From positions 75,904,557 to 75,968,556 of the forward strand of contig NC_133329.1 in NCBI RefSeq assembly GCF_042186555.1: a stretch of 64,000 nt of DNA, written 5' to 3'. Under the pieces are notes generated by a model that worked only from the letters and a program-made list of their open reading frames with translations, ran no database searches and was not told the DNA's origin. The translations under genes were made by a program, and so were the position numbers. This stretch comes from Aquarana catesbeiana (taxonomy: Eukaryota > Chordata > Amphibia > Anura > Ranidae). Shown one piece after another: positions 1 to 11,999 of the stretch; within the stretch, counting starts at the first letter, position 1, and each line of letters begins with the position of its first letter.

Positions 1-169
1 TGACAAATCATGGGGTCTGTCCCAAAGTAGCACTCTCTTTACAAAGCACAACAACTCATGTAAAACAATAGACTCCAAATCTTCTCTAAAGACAGTTGGG
101 ATCTATCTGGATTATGAGGGACATCTCTTTGCATCTTTCTTGGACAAAATTGCAGATCGCCGTCATTAC
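1..169 (+). pseudogene. 3' fragment of a TRIM-family gene (PRY-SPRY part), truncated
   Basis: The first ~120 bases closely match the SPRY-coding part of the intact TRIM gene at about 29570-29690, in the same orientation and frame. The conceptual reading contains DKSWGL, TKHNNS and SSLKTVGIYLDYE, matching DKSWGL, TKHNNS and SSLKTVGIYLEYE of the intact copy. After LDYEG the similarity fades and the frame runs about 20 more codons to a TAG at 167-169, by which point it is in TTAA-element sequence. The last ~40 residues of a normal SPRY domain are therefore missing or replaced. The gene's 5' part lies outside the window, so it cannot be told whether this is a dead copy or an expressed gene with a transposon-derived C-terminus. 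A pseudogene is more likely. Confidence 0.75.
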
Positions 170-624
170 TAGTAAAAAAAAATTAATAAATAATAATTAA
201 AAATGTCATAAAACTAGGCCCTATTTTGTAGACGCTATAACTTTTGCGCAAACCAATCAAAATACGCTTATTGTGTTTTTTTTTTTACCAAAAATATGCA
301 GAAGAATAAATATAGGCCTAAATTGAGGAAAAAAATTGTTTTGTTTTTTTAATATATATTTTTGGGGGATTTTTATTATAGCAAAAAGTAAAAAATGAGT
401 TTTTTTCAAAATGGTTGCTCTTTTTTTGTTTATAGCGCAAAAACTAAAAAGAGGTGATCAAATACCACCAAAAGAAGACTCTATTTGTGGGGAAAAAAGG
501 ACGTCAAATTTTGTTTGGGTGCAGCGGTGCACGACGGCGCAATTGTCAATTAAAACGACGCAATGCAGAATCGCAAAAAGTGCTCCGGTCAGGAAGGGCG
601 TAAAATCTTCCGAGGCTGAAGCGG
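150..624 (-). mobile_element. TTAA-flanked DNA element, family A, truncated copy
   Basis: The right end reads GAAGCGG followed by TTAA (625-628), the complement of the CCACTTC-type terminus seen at 10890 and 47453. Inside are the family-A landmarks: GCGCAAACCAAT, TATAGCGCAAAAA and GGTGATCAAATACCA. The other end is missing; the sequence runs into the TRIM SPRY fragment near 150. TTAA target sites with CC-start termini suggest a piggyBac-type non-autonomous element. Confidence 0.7.
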
Positions 625-740
625 TTAAAGGTGACTATACACTGCAATCAGTTAGATCTTAAATAAATTAGATTTAATGCAAGAGCCTGTTTGATTTCCT
701 ATAAATTGAATTAATTGTTCAAGTGCATCTTCCTATTGCT

Positions 741-894
741 AGAGTTGCCACCTCATTCCTTTAAACCCAAACACATATGAATTACACAGGTTCTGGAGCC
801 AATTTAATGCAGATAAGGCACTAAGTGAGTTTAAATAGCCACAGAACCTGTGTAATTAATGTGTTCGGTTTTAAAGGGATGAGGTGGCAACGCT
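741..894. mobile_element. Small inverted-repeat element (MITE-like)
   Basis: Arms at about 741-795 and 840-894 are complementary: GTTGCCACCTCAT on the left and ATGAGGTGGCAAC on the right, and the complementarity goes on through an ACACAGGTTCTG/CAGAACCTGTGT pair. The middle is ~45 bp and non-coding. Superfamily not determined; no clear target duplication was found. Confidence 0.7.
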
Positions 895-1089
895 GCCTAT
901 TACCTATTTTGCAGAAATATCGAGTTGTACAGAGATTGGCCAACCAGATTGCATAGTGCATGACCATCTTAAGTGCCAAATTTGGAATGTGGATGTACCA
1001 TGACCCACTTGTATTTACCAAACAATATTTCTTGGGCATTATACAAGGCACATGAGAACCCGCCTTTTTTCAAGACATGTTAGAGTGAT

Positions 1090-1236
1090 CAGGAATCTTC
1101 AAACTATGGCTCTCCAGCTGTTTCGGAACTACACGTCCCATGAGGCATTGTACAACTCTGACATTCACAGACATGACTAGGCATGATGGGAATTGTAGTT
1201 CCTGAACAACTGGAGGGCCGTAGTTAAAGACCCCTG
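1090..1236. mobile_element. Palindromic MITE (CAGG...CCTG type), copy 1
   Basis: Arms carry CTCCAGCTGTT and AACAACTGGAG, then AACTACACGTCCCAT and ATGGGAATTGTAGTT, ending in ACCCCTG. Two related copies lie at 26726-26882 and 35099-35242. Probably a non-autonomous hAT-like element from its CAGGGGT-like end; this copy shows no convincing target duplication. Confidence 0.65.
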
Positions 1237-1321
1237 TGCTAGACCATTATTATGCCCCCAGAATTGGAAGTGCGGCATCTACCCAACTTCTCTCTGCTGG
1301 TGGACACAAGAACCTACATCT

Positions 1322-1556
1322 ATAGATATATCTATACAGGCATACCCCACTTTTAAGTACACAATGGGGTTTATTTACTAAAGCTGGAAAGTGCAAAATC
1401 AGGCTCACTTCTGCATAGAACCAATGAGCTTCTATCCCCAGCTTGTTCAATTAAGATTGCTTTCTATGCAGACGTGAGCCTGATTTTGCACTTTCCAGCT
1501 TTAGTAAATAAACCCCATTATGTACTTAAAAGTGGGGTATGCCTGTATATACACAC
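1322..1556. mobile_element. Palindromic MITE with GGGGTTTATTTACTAAA arms
   Basis: Left arm (about 1322-1415) contains ATACCCCACTTTTAAGTAC and GGGGTTTATTTACTAAAGC; right arm (about 1470-1556) contains the complements. The loop is ~55 bp. The short open frames here arise from the repeat. An element with a similar GGGGTTTATTTACTAAAGG core lies at 2643-2864. Confidence 0.7.
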
Positions 1557-1856
1557 CAGAGGCGTAACTAGAACCTTCAGGGCCCCGGTGCAAGGAGCCA
1601 TGAAGGGCCCCCTGACCTCTGGTCCCGGGGCCCTTTCTAATGATCCTGGTGTCCTTTTCTCCTATCGCAGGGCCCTTGATTATGTCAGTGCGGGCTCTGA
1701 GCAGTGTGACAGAGTGTAATAGACACTCTCTGCTCATAACTGCAGCCAGCAACCCCCGAGGCACATCCAGGGCTTTAGGGCCCCCCCACATGGGCAGAAC
1801 TCCAGGGCCCAGTCGCAAGTGCGACTGGTGCGACCGTGGAAATTCCGCCACTGATA
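1557..1856. mobile_element. GC-rich repeat with CAGAGGCGTAACTAG / CCGCCACTG ends (hAT-like)
   Basis: Begins CAGAGGCGTAACTAGAA and ends GAAATTCCGCCACTG, whose complement CAGTGGCGGAATTTC is a loose match to the left end. The inside is rich in GGGCCC blocks and has no coding potential. Old and diverged; hAT-like assignment rests on the CAG/CTG ends only. Confidence 0.45.
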
Positions 1857-2493
1857 CACACACTGAAGCAGGAAGCAATATACATTGGCCTGCAAGTGAA
1901 TCTGTACACAGGAAGTAGGTGTGCGTTTTGAGGCCAAATCATTTAGACATACACACATAACCCACACAAACACCACCCCATGTAAAAATAAATAAAAAAT
2001 GATCTTAATTTGAAAATAAGAATCATCTCTTCCTCAGAGAACAGTGAGCGGGGCATGGTGGTGGGAAGAAATAAGCAGCAGTACAAGCAACTTCCTGTAG
2101 GGGGGGTGATGTCATTCCTGTGTGCTGTCCACCGCTTCTGGGAACCAGATATGCGCAACGGGGACATGCATCTAGGTGCAGGCCCATAACTTTATTGGCG
2201 AATAATAGTAAAGCAGATGCAGATTTCGAGGACTGGACTAACAACTGTTTATAGTGAAAGGCAACTGGTGTTTTCTATTAAACAAGGTCTAAATGGGCCA
2301 TTGACAGGCATCACAGTTGAACTTAGGAATGTGTCTTTGCAAAGTTAAACTAAATGAAATCCTTTCCTATTTTTGCTTGGGGGTAGAGTGCAGAGGGATT
2401 AGAAGTCTGGTCAGTTTTTGGGGATGTCTGCACCCCTGATAGGGTGAAAACACCTCACAAATTTTGCCAGTTTCTCCTTCAAATGTATTCACT

Positions 2494-2990
2494 TCCTGTC
2501 ACATAGCCAAACAGGAAGTGAGGGTAAAACCCTACCAATGTCTTTCCTCATGGACACACCGGTCAATATAAATAGTGTCCCCATTAGGTCTATTACACGC
2601 TAGCACTTTGCTGTGTACACCCCAAATTATGTATCTTGGACTTTGGGGTTTATTTACTAAAGGCAAAACCACTTTGCACTACAATTTCACTTGGAAGTGC
2701 AGTCGCTGGAGATCCGAGGGGGACATGCAAGGAAAATAAAAATAGCATTTTTGCTTCTACATGATTGGATGATAAAATCAGCAGTGCTTCCCCTCAGATT
2801 TACAGCTAGTACACTTGTAGTGCAGAGTGGATTTGCCTTTAATAAACCCCAAAATACCTAATAATTTGGGGTGTACACAGCAAAGTGCTAGAGTGTAATT
2901 TGCCTTATGGGGACACTAGTTAAATTGACCTGTGTCCCCAAGGAAAGACATTGGTAGAGTTTTACCCTCCCTTCCTGTTTGGCGTGAAGT
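2494..2990. repeat. Inverted repeat interrupted by a second palindromic MITE
   Basis: Outer arms (about 2494-2637 and 2868-2990) share GGGTAAAACCCTACCAATG / CATTGGTAGAGTTTTACC, and GCACTTTGCTGTGTACACC / GGTGTACACAGCAAAGTGC. Between them, 2643-2864 is another inverted repeat starting TTGGGGTTTATTTACTAAA and ending TTTAATAAACCCCAA. It is best read as one MITE inserted near the centre of another. No gene. Confidence 0.65.
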
Positions 2991-3128
2991 GAAGCCAATT
3001 TTCAGAAAAGGACACAAAGCCCAACCTAAAAAGGCAAGCAGGGGTTCTAACACTCAATTGGTTTCCCTCAAATGCCCACAATTAGAATAGGATTGTCTTG
3101 AGCTAGGTTTTAGCTCAGTGCTCTAAAT

Positions 3129-3311
3129 CAGTGGTTCTCCACCCTGTCCTCAAGTACCCCCAACAGGCCATGTTTGCAGGTTTTCCTTCATCTTGCACAG
3201 GTGCCTTAAATCAGTCAACGGCTTGGTATTTTGGACAGCTATTTTAGCCAAGATAAATTCCCAAAACATGTCCAGTTGGGGGTACTTGAGAACTGAGGCT
3301 GAGAATCACTG
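3129..3311. mobile_element. Non-autonomous hAT element (CAGTGGTTCTC ends)
   Basis: Ends CAGTGGTTCTCCACC and GAGAATCACTG are inverted, with inner TCAAGTACCCCCAAC / GTTGGGGGTACTTGA arms. The flanking octamers CTCTAAAT (3121-3128) and CGCTAAAA (3312-3319) match at 6 of 8 positions, consistent with an aged 8-bp hAT duplication. A cousin lies at 34676-34853. Confidence 0.75.
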
Positions 3312-3512
3312 CGCTAAAATGGAAAATTGAATACTTACCTCTCTGTAATTTTCATTTCTTGGTGCCTATCCATGGCAGCATACACACAATCCATGCATAT
3401 GCTACCATGAAAGCACCAGGATAATAACTTTTAGACAAATCATACCTTTTTTTGCCATGCCAATCAGCCTAGTTAAGCTGCAACTGGAAAATATGTTCCA
3501 TGAAAATTGTTT

Positions 3513-3549
3513 GGGAGGGGGGGGGAGGGGAGGGGAGGGGGGGGGGGAG
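3513..3549 (+). repeat. Poly(G)-rich low-complexity tract
   Basis: Runs of four or more G separated by single A. Enough G-runs are present to form a G-quadruplex in principle. No associated gene. Confidence 0.8.
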
Positions 3550-3626
3550 TGTAAAATGCATTACTTGGATTGAGCATGCATCTGCAAAACAAGTAACAAA
3601 ACACATAAAACATTAAAATTTGCTAC

Positions 3627-3748
3627 TGTAATGGAAATTTGTGTGTTCTGTATATAATTGTATTGTATTTTGTATGTATTGCACACTGCCCTCACTATGC
3701 ACACAGCACTAATAATGCTTTCAGTAAATGTTTACATTCTTTCGAGTC
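3627..3748 (+). mobile_element. LTR fragment, plus orientation (5' end of U3)
   Basis: Starts TGTAATGGAAATTTG directly after CTAC (3623-3626) and matches the complement of the end of the full minus-strand LTR at 3863-4225, stopping near TTTCGAGTC. The matching CTAC at 8587-8590 follows the plus-strand LTR end, so this is the left edge of the whole 3627-8586 insertion. Confidence 0.75.
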
Positions 3749-3862
3749 ACTGGGGAACAGATCGGACACTTTTTACACTATTTTGGAACCAGTGACATTT
3801 ATACAGCGATCAGAGCTAAAAAAAAAATGCACGGATTACTGTGTAAATGTCACTGGCAGGTA
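3749..3862 (+). mobile_element. Fragment of TTAA element family A
   Basis: Contains ACATTTATACAGCGATC and ACTGTGTAAATGTCACTGGC, matching about 47945-48010 of the complete family-A element. It sits between two oppositely oriented LTR pieces with no TTAA at either edge, so it was captured or rearranged, not freshly inserted. Confidence 0.6.
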
Positions 3863-4225
3863 TGCTGACTCGGTTAAATTGATAGTCAACTCCTATCCTA
3901 ATATTGATTAGTGGTCCCAAATTAATAACTACTGCAGTAGGGAACAGACACAAAAGATACGCTCAGCATCTTTCCAAATAACTGTTCTGCTTTATTATGA
4001 TGCAATTGAAGGTTTTTATGCACATGATTACGTAGGTATCACATTAATATTACAATTGTACATTTATGGTAACAAGGGGCGTTACATAGGCAGGCTAATT
4101 CTAATCAGGACTCGAAAAAATGTAAACATTTACTGAAAACATTATTAGTGCTGTGTGCATAGTGAGGGCAGTGTGCAATACATACAAAATACAATTATAT
4201 ACAGAACATACAAATTTCCATTACA
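3863..4225 (-). mobile_element. Complete LTR (3' LTR of a minus-strand endogenous LTR element)
   Basis: Read on the minus strand it begins TGTAATGGAAATTTG and ends CCGAGTCAGCA (TG...CA), 363 bp. Internally there is a TATA-like CATAAAAACC followed by AATAAAGCAG, the expected order for U3-R. It is preceded on the minus strand by a polypurine tract (4226-4240). These marks identify an LTR retroelement, probably an old endogenous retrovirus; family not determined. Confidence 0.8.
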
Positions 4226-4240
4226 GTCTCCCCTCTTTTG
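4226..4240 (-). other. Polypurine tract of the LTR element
   Basis: Minus strand reads CAAAAGAGGGGAGAC immediately before the LTR start TGTAATGG. Position and composition are as expected for the plus-strand primer site of an LTR retroelement. Confidence 0.75.
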
Positions 4241-7200
4241 ATCAATATTTTGATCACTAACCATACCTGATATCACCCTTAACCTGGAACCTCCACACGC
4301 TTAGGTGGAGGTAGTCCTGGTCGAAGAGGCAAAAAACTCCATTGTGGAGAAAATAATAGTTGAGCAACTTTTTCATTATAAAATGACTTTTCATTGTGAA
4401 AAACAAATGATTGATAAGACATATTTACAGAGTATTGGCTGTACACTCCTGTGGCCAGAATGGCCTTCTAGCTGAATTGTGGGCATGCTGACTTATCAGC
4501 ATATGTAAACACAGACAATTCTACATAAAATGGAAGACATACAAAAGACAAATATGACTTCAACATGGCTAAACTACTTTTCAAATATATATCCCTTACA
4601 ATTAAAGTAATTGAATCAAAAAGTACCCTAGACTGTGATCACAAGAGGGAAACAAATCAAACACAGAGATTTCTTTAATTTAGTCATTTTTGCAGTGTCT
4701 GGTGTGGATCCAGGTGCCTTTTCCTTCAAGTTTTGCAAAAACTGTACATGAAATAGATGCTGTATTGAGTCTCCAAACATTTCCTTATATATAAATGTCT
4801 CTTAACAATCCAAAAGTCACCTGGCTTTAGTTTTAGATCCTTCCAAACTTTTAGGATCTGAAATTGGGGAGAAAACACATAAATTAGTTTGTCAAAAACC
4901 TTAAAAGATGAGCAACGTTCTCTGTGAGATCCGAATGGCTTCAGCTACTAAGACAAAATATAAGCAAGTGAGTAACACACTCCCAAACCAAATCCCATAG
5001 GGAGAGAGTCCAACACCCCCCTTAGAGGCTTCATAAAATATAAGAAAACATTCAGGCAAAAGTTTTCTAGTTTCTTACTCTACTTTGTCCGCTACATTGT
5101 AGACAGTGGGGGGTGTAAAAATAAAACCTCAAAACTTCTAGTAAGGACTCTCCTATAAAAAATGATTTTCTCTGTTACTCTCTGTACTTTCTGGCACTCT
5201 GTACTTACAAATTACTTCTGATAACACTTTTTACTGTGGCCTTTGCAGTAGCATTTGCCACTGGACATCCAAAAAACATGTCCATACAGACAAAATGCAT
5301 ACTCGTAAGATCCTAACTTGGGCATCTGGATATATCTTTTTTGTGATCTCTGGAAGGGATGTTCAGCTTTTGGTAACACCTTTGGTAACAGGTAAAACAA
5401 GAAGTGGTATGTTATAAAAACTGTGGTGAACCCTGGCTCTATCCCACGCTCATTTACTAAGGCAGCCATAACTGCTTGTGACTGATGACACGGTCCATGT
5501 GTCAAGCTGGAGGGAAAAAAGTGGCTGGCAGACATAAATGATCACCTTTTCCAAAGTCCTGTTTCATAAGAAGTTGCCCCTGTGGACCACTTGTTGTTCT
5601 CATTCTGGGGTCCTTAAAGTTGAATTATTAATCCCAGCTATACTGGGCCAGAACTAGGGTGGAATCTGTGAGTTGCACAGACCCATCAAGTGTCCGGGGC
5701 TGTAAATGCAGCATCCTTAGTCACCTGGTCTGCTTCCATGTGTGAAAATTAATATGGCTACCTCAGCAAGAACCTGGAAGGCTGAAAACAGCCAATCAAA
5801 TTAACTTGGCATGCTTTATTGGTTTACCTGCCGAAGTAAAAACAAACTTCTGGCCCTTCAAATGGAACCAAAAGCTCTCGATATCTCGACTGTCTATATA
5901 AATATACACTCTTTTTATAGCTCACAGGCTTTGCTAAAACATGGAGCTCTGCTTCTTGAGCTGGGGAAAAAGGATCCAATGACTTTGAATACAGAGTATC
6001 CTTCTGGGTGATAAACTGCATACTCAAATCTACAAAAAATTAAATATCTGGGTCTTCAGGGAGTGTGTCCTGCATGGGGCTCACAGCAGCTGATTCCTAC
6101 ACCATCAATTTAACACATGTGTCTTCCTTTGTCTCCAGCCTCCTCCAATAGAGGCAATAAGGTGGCTGGATTCAAATGTACTCATTTTTCATTGTTAGAT
6201 TTGTACATAAACAAACTCATATTTTAAACCTTTCATTAGACAAACATTTAGTTAGCTGTATATTTGCTGCACAGAATGTCAGAACATTAATTAAATATTT
6301 GACAAAAACAATATCTAACTTTGTCTAATAGCACCTTTGCATAAAGCTACAGCTCTGATATATTGGGGTGAACCCTTCATTACTGGGTCCAGCTTGCATA
6401 AATATATTACAGTGGCTTGTTTTCTATCATGCTGTTTGTGTAAGAACTCCAGTTTCATGTTTCAAAAGACAACTTTTTCCTGCCAATATTATAATAAATG
6501 ATAACAATACCCTACGGTCATGGAGAGATGTCCATAAAATCCATTTTCTTCTGCTTATACCACTGCACTTACAAGGAAAAGGGGCACATCATTTCACAAT
6601 CCACACATTCTGCTTCGGATTTCAAAAATAAAATAAATAAAAACAAAAGGACCAACAATCTGTATGATGGACCAGAAAGCATCAACAACTATAAAACAAC
6701 TGGCTGCAGGTGGCATCTATCCTAACAGGGTGTGTGGACTTGATGTGATGGGTCTGTTATATTTAAATTTTATTTATTATAACTCTCACATCATGGACTG
6801 ACATCAAGGTATTATCAAAAACCTTAAAATGTCATTTTTGTAGAAAAACTTATGTATCCCATCCATCTTGGCTTTGTTAAATATTATGGCAGCTTTATTC
6901 CAATTAACCTCATCTTAATCTTTTTTTCTCTCAATAAGGGCTTATTGTATAAATGTAAAATTACAAAATTGTTATCTTAATCTAAACTAATCCCATTCAT
7001 TACAAATTTCCCCATTAACCTGAATTTCATTTCCAACCAAAGGTTGTCTAAACCAGTTTCAATATACCTATATTATTAATAAAATTGTTAAACTCATATT
7101 AGGAATGAATACTCATTATTACTTAATTTTACTTAATTTCCCTTTTTCAATTTGTGTAATACACGGTTAAATGTAACCTTCATTTTACCATGTCTGGAAA

Positions 7201-8358
7201 ACAGATTAAAAAAATAATTGATCACATCGTTTACCATTAAATTCGTTAACCCGGCACATTTTGTTATAAATGTTTTGTCTAAAAAACGAATTGGCATGGT
7301 GTCCTTCCAGCTTATCACTAACCTCTCATCTCAGCCACATTTCTTTCATGAGAGCACAAAGGAGGGGGTCACATCTGCGTACATGACACACACAAGCAAT
7401 AGAACTGAAGGTCCCAGCATTCGCACGCACATACACCAATATCTCTCTAAAATCGCTTACATTTTCCCATTTGTACACTACACATGCATATCATTCTCTC
7501 ACTTTCTTTTAACTCTCATTAATATTTCCCTGCCTAAATTCTGCATTTCTTATTTTGTGTAGATATCTTTTATATCTAGCTTCTATGATCAGACGGGCAG
7601 CCAGAGTGCTCATCCCATCTTCCCTTTCTGACAACATATAAAGTATTCTGTTTTAACTCTCATTTCTCTGTTTCTGATTCTAATAGTTGTAGTGCCTGAC
7701 CCCAAATTCATCCCACAACTTAACATGAAAATGTCCCTTTCTGTCTGTGTTAATGTCACCCTTGATCCATCCTGCTCACATAGATAACTGTTTCTTTAGC
7801 TGTTTACTCTGCATGATTCTTAGTCCCTGTGGACCTTGGTAACTCAGTTACCCATTGTGGATCCCTGTCCACTTTAACCATTAATCTAGGGGCTCAGTAT
7901 AGGCGGAACCGCACCTTCGGTTCATATATAGCGCTCCTCTTGCGCTGGGCATTTTTGAGGGTCTCTTACCCTTCATTCCCTTACTTAATTCAATGCCCAT
8001 AATGACTGGCCAGTCATCTCTACTCTCTACTTGTGCCTATACCCTCTTGCCTCTAAACTACTTTATCTAGCAGATGAACTACATATACCTGAGAACAGCA
8101 CTATTCTTCCCTTTCTTATCTATAAAACTCCGATGGACAATAGACAGGGACAACATAACATATAACCACCAATCAATACAGTTCGATTAAAGGTAGTAAA
8201 ATAGGTACCCTTTGTCCCGAAAATGCCTTACCGATCAAGGAAGTCTGATAACTCAAATGTAAGCAAAAGGCTTACCTCAGCCGGCTGATTATCAGAAATT
8301 CCCAGGTTTTGTCTCAAGCTCCTCGTTTCGGATACTCAGGGTCACCTGGAATCCCCTC
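4241..8358 (-). mobile_element. Internal region of the LTR element, no intact coding sequence
   Basis: About 4.1 kb between the polypurine tract and the primer-binding site, in minus orientation. It is AT-rich and broken by stops in all frames. The longest minus frame (5212-5535, 107 codons) shows no motif I recognise, and I found no recognisable protease, reverse transcriptase or integrase signature. The length is short for a complete provirus, so the element is either internally deleted or a non-autonomous derivative. No cellular gene is visible here. Confidence 0.55.
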
Positions 8359-8376
8359 CTAAGGCAAAGCTCGCCA
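8359..8376 (-). other. Candidate tRNA primer-binding site
   Basis: Minus strand reads TGGCGAGCTTTGCCTTAG directly after the LTR end CGAGTCAGCA, starting with the TGG that pairs with a tRNA CCA end. The primer tRNA was not identified. Confidence 0.6.
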
Positions 8377-8586
8377 TGCTGACTCGGTTAAATTGATGAT
8401 AGGCAACTCCTATCCTCATATTGATTAGTGGTCCCAAATTAATAATAACTACTGCAGTAGGGAACAGTTATTTGGAAAGATGCTGAGCGTATCTTTTGTG
8501 TCTGTTCCCTACTGCAGTAGTTATTAATTTGGGACCACTAATCAATATGAGGATAGGAGTTGCCTATCATCAATTTAACCAAGTCA
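8377..8586. mobile_element. Head-to-head inverted R-U5 fragments of the LTR
   Basis: 8377-8465 is the U5 end of the LTR in minus orientation. From about 8460 the same sequence runs back in plus orientation to AAGTCA at 8586, giving a near-perfect palindrome joined at the shared GAACAG. The expected U3 of the minus-strand 5' LTR is absent. CTAC at 8587-8590 repeats CTAC at 3623-3626. Confidence 0.75.
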
Positions 8587-8590
8587 CTAC

Positions 8591-10885
8591 AAATTTTATT
8601 GGTCAACAAACAAGGACTTGGAAAAGAGCAAGGAAAAACACGTCTGTTAATTTGAGACACTAACAGAATATGGTTTTGAGGTCTGACCATTTTGCAGAGA
8701 AAATTAACAGGAGTTAAAAGGACAGCGCCCACAAACGGACAGTCTCTTAAGGATTTAAACATTATAGTCACAACATCTTGAGGAAGATTTTGCAAAATAA
8801 TGCAGCACAGACAATTAAATCAAAGTGAAACGAACAACCTACAAACGACACACATTGACAAATATTTCTGGGAAAAATATCCCCCCCATAAAAAAAATAC
8901 AAACACCATTAAAAAATACTTGCTCGAAAACACATCTGTTTTGCAAAGACATAACAAACAAACTACAAACAGAAAATACATGTTACAAACTCTATAAGGA
9001 CACCCAAATGTACTCTCTTGAAACACTCACACATACACACACGGCTGGCTTATATTCTAATTATTGCCCTTAAAATGGGTATGGGGGTCCAGGTCCCACC
9101 CTGAGGGACATATATCAATGTCACCAATTTTGACAACCACCAAAATGAAACAAGAAGTGCCTATAAAAATGCAAAATTGCTTAAAAGCTAGTAACTTGGG
9201 GGGGGGGGGGGGGCTTACTCTAAAGTGGTGCATCTGTAGCATGTATCCAAAATGCTTCTTCCAAGATGTACGGCTTTAATTAAACCTAAACATCTACATT
9301 GCAGCTGCAAAATCTTAAAAAATACGTTTTTTTTTTTTTTAAAAAAGGCCTGCCCCCCCCCCCCCCCACAATACATACAAGGCCATTTGTGTCTGTTAAG
9401 GCTTTAAATGAGAACCCCACAGGAAAAATCCCACACCAAAATAAAAAATACTGTGTCCCTCCCAAACACTAACAAACCCCTAGCCAAACACACAGCAAGC
9501 CAGCCCATGAAAGGGGGGTGTATGCTTGGGGGCAGGAGGGGCTCGGGCACCCCAAAAGTCAACCACCTTGTTCCCATATTCAGGGGGACAAGGGCCTCTT
9601 CCACACAACCCTGGGCTGGGGTTGTGGGGGGCTGAAGACAGGGGGCTTTACGGAATGGGGAAAGCCCCTTTAAACTAGTGGGTACAAGGTGGTTTATGTT
9701 GGTATTGGGCTGAGCCCAACATGCCCCAAAGGCAGACAGCTATGTAGCGTGCATGTGGCCTGTATGGTTCAGGAGGGGGTTGGGCAATCGCTCTTCTCTC
9801 CCCTTTCCTAGCTGGCCCTGTTGTATGCTCTGGAAAAGGATGTGGTTTGTATTGGTGAAGGCAGCTCATGGCCTTTTGAGAGTGGAGTGGAGTTCCCCTT
9901 TAAAAGCAAAAGCTAGCCCAAGGAAATCATATGTATTAGAGGGGGAAGGTTAAATGCCCTTTTAGGCTTTAAAAAAGGAACTAGAGGAGAGGGAGTCTTT
10001 TTACATATTTCTAACAAGGTACATGTCACATGTTAGCAACGTAACATGCTAACATAACCTGTGTGTAAATCTCCTTAAAAAAAAACAAAGGTGAACCAGC
10101 TTAAAAAAAAAATTGACAAGATTAGGTGTGCGCCTGTTCAACCCATGCAATTGCATGTACATTGCTTAACATTTACTAAGATTTTGGCCGCGCAATGAAC
10201 AAACTCATGTGAACAAGTGCAAGAGCCGCTTGCGCATGCGCAGTGCTTACATTGATCCCACGCAGTTCTAAAAAGCACTTGCAGGCGCAGCAGGCTTTCT
10301 CATTCTATTTTGGGCATATTTGTTACTTGGGCAATTGTTACTAAACTTCCTCACATCACCCCATAATATTGGCACCTCCATCTTCTGTTAATATTGAATT
10401 GGAGATGCCGTGTGCCATGTCCATAGTGGCACACAGATTGCATCCTCCCATGCGCCGAGATCGCTATAGTAAATGGGGGATTCAAGCTCTGTTACCAGCG
10501 CACCATGTTGTAAAAATGGAAATGTGCGTTGCACCTCGCCGTGCGCCTCTACTGATGGCACGCGGCTTTTGTAAATCACACCCCCCCCCCAATGTTTATC
10601 AACACTGTTCACATGCCAAATAGAGAGCTACAAAGTATAATTGTTACTTTGTACTTATTCTGTTTAATCCAGCTTCCATCTGCAGATAATGCCAGTTAAA
10701 GGAGAAGTCCAGCCTGGGCTTGTTTGGCTGGGCTTCTTCTATAAGTCACAAGAGTGCAATTCGTTTTGCACTCCTGTGACCCATTTTCAGCAGAGAGTGG
10801 ACTAAAGGGGGAGAGGGTAACTTCCGATTGGATCGCCTAGGTGGCCTGGGCGGAAGTGGGAGTAGGTACCTGCAGAGGTGGCTCT
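8591..10885. other. No gene recognised; old repeats and homopolymer tracts
   Basis: Long stretch without coding potential. It holds a poly(G) run (about 9198-9214), a poly(T) run followed by poly(C) (9329-9367), and GC-rich repeat debris (9370-9960). A small inverted repeat lies near 10022-10050 (ACATGTTAGCAACGTAAC / GTTAGCATGT-like). The segment 10590-10700 (AACACTGTTCACATGCCAAA) recurs at 24930-25070. The paired open frames here are on both strands of repeats and are not supported as genes. Confidence 0.6.
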
Positions 10886-11999
10886 TTAACCACTTGCCCA
10901 CTGGGCACTTAAACCCCCTTCCTAACCAGACCAATTTTCAGCTTCCGGTGCTCTCACATTTTGAATGACAATTAATCAGTCATGCAACACTGTACCCATA
11001 TGAAAGCTTTGCCTTTTTTTTTCACACAAATAGAGCTTTCTTTTGGTGGTATTTGATCACCTCTGGGTTTTCTATTTTTTGCGCTATAAATTGCAAAAAA
11101 ATGCATTTTTCTTTGTTTCCTTTATAAAATTTAGCAATTCAGTAATTTTGCTTCTTAAATTTTGCCCACAATTTATACTGCTACATATCTTTGGTAAAAA
11201 TAACCCAAATTAGTGTAAATTATTTGGTCTGTGTGAAAGTTATAGAGTCTACAAGCTATGGTGCCAATCATTGAAAATTGATCACACCTGATGTACTGAA
11301 TGTCATTTCTTGAGACTCTAACATGCCAGGAAAGTACAAATACCCCCCAAATTACCCCTTTTTAGAAAGTAGACATTCCAAGGTATTTAGTAAGATGCAT
11401 GGTGGGGTTATTTTTTTTTGAAACACTTGCCGACCGCCTCACGCATATATACGTGAACAGAGCGGCACGGGCAGGCAAAATCAAGTACCTGGTACGTGAT
11501 TGCCTTCCCGCGGGCGGGGGGTCCGATCGGAACCCCCCCGGTGCCAGCGGCGGTCGGCTTTTGTCTGGCAGCGATCAGCGACCTATATGCTCTACAATTA
11601 GGTAAGTCCACACCTCCAGCATCCCTCTTCAATTCCACCCAGTCCAGATTCTATTATATATGACAATCTTTCTACTTATCTAACAGACTCAGCAAGATTG
11701 GGGGAACTACATAGCTCCGCAAGGAACTTTAATGTTCATATATCTTGATGAAATTTACAAGCCTGTCCTTGATCGACAGCATTTCCGTTTCTTTCCCCTG
11801 CCTTCTCCACCAAAATGCTGGGAATTATTACTATCTACTAAAGAGTCGGTTACGTTTGTGGGTTTTTATCCTTCCTAATTATGAGTTTCTACATTGACTA
11901 GGGTAAGTGTATCTTTGCCCCTTCTAATCACCTTTAAATACATATGCCATCCCCATTCAATATACTGGGAATTACCTCTACATATATTACCTATAGACT

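Noticed and set aside
5212..5535. 107-codon minus-strand frame inside the LTR element as a possible retroelement gene
   Set aside because: No recognisable motif and no flanking open sequence; kept only as part of the internal region.
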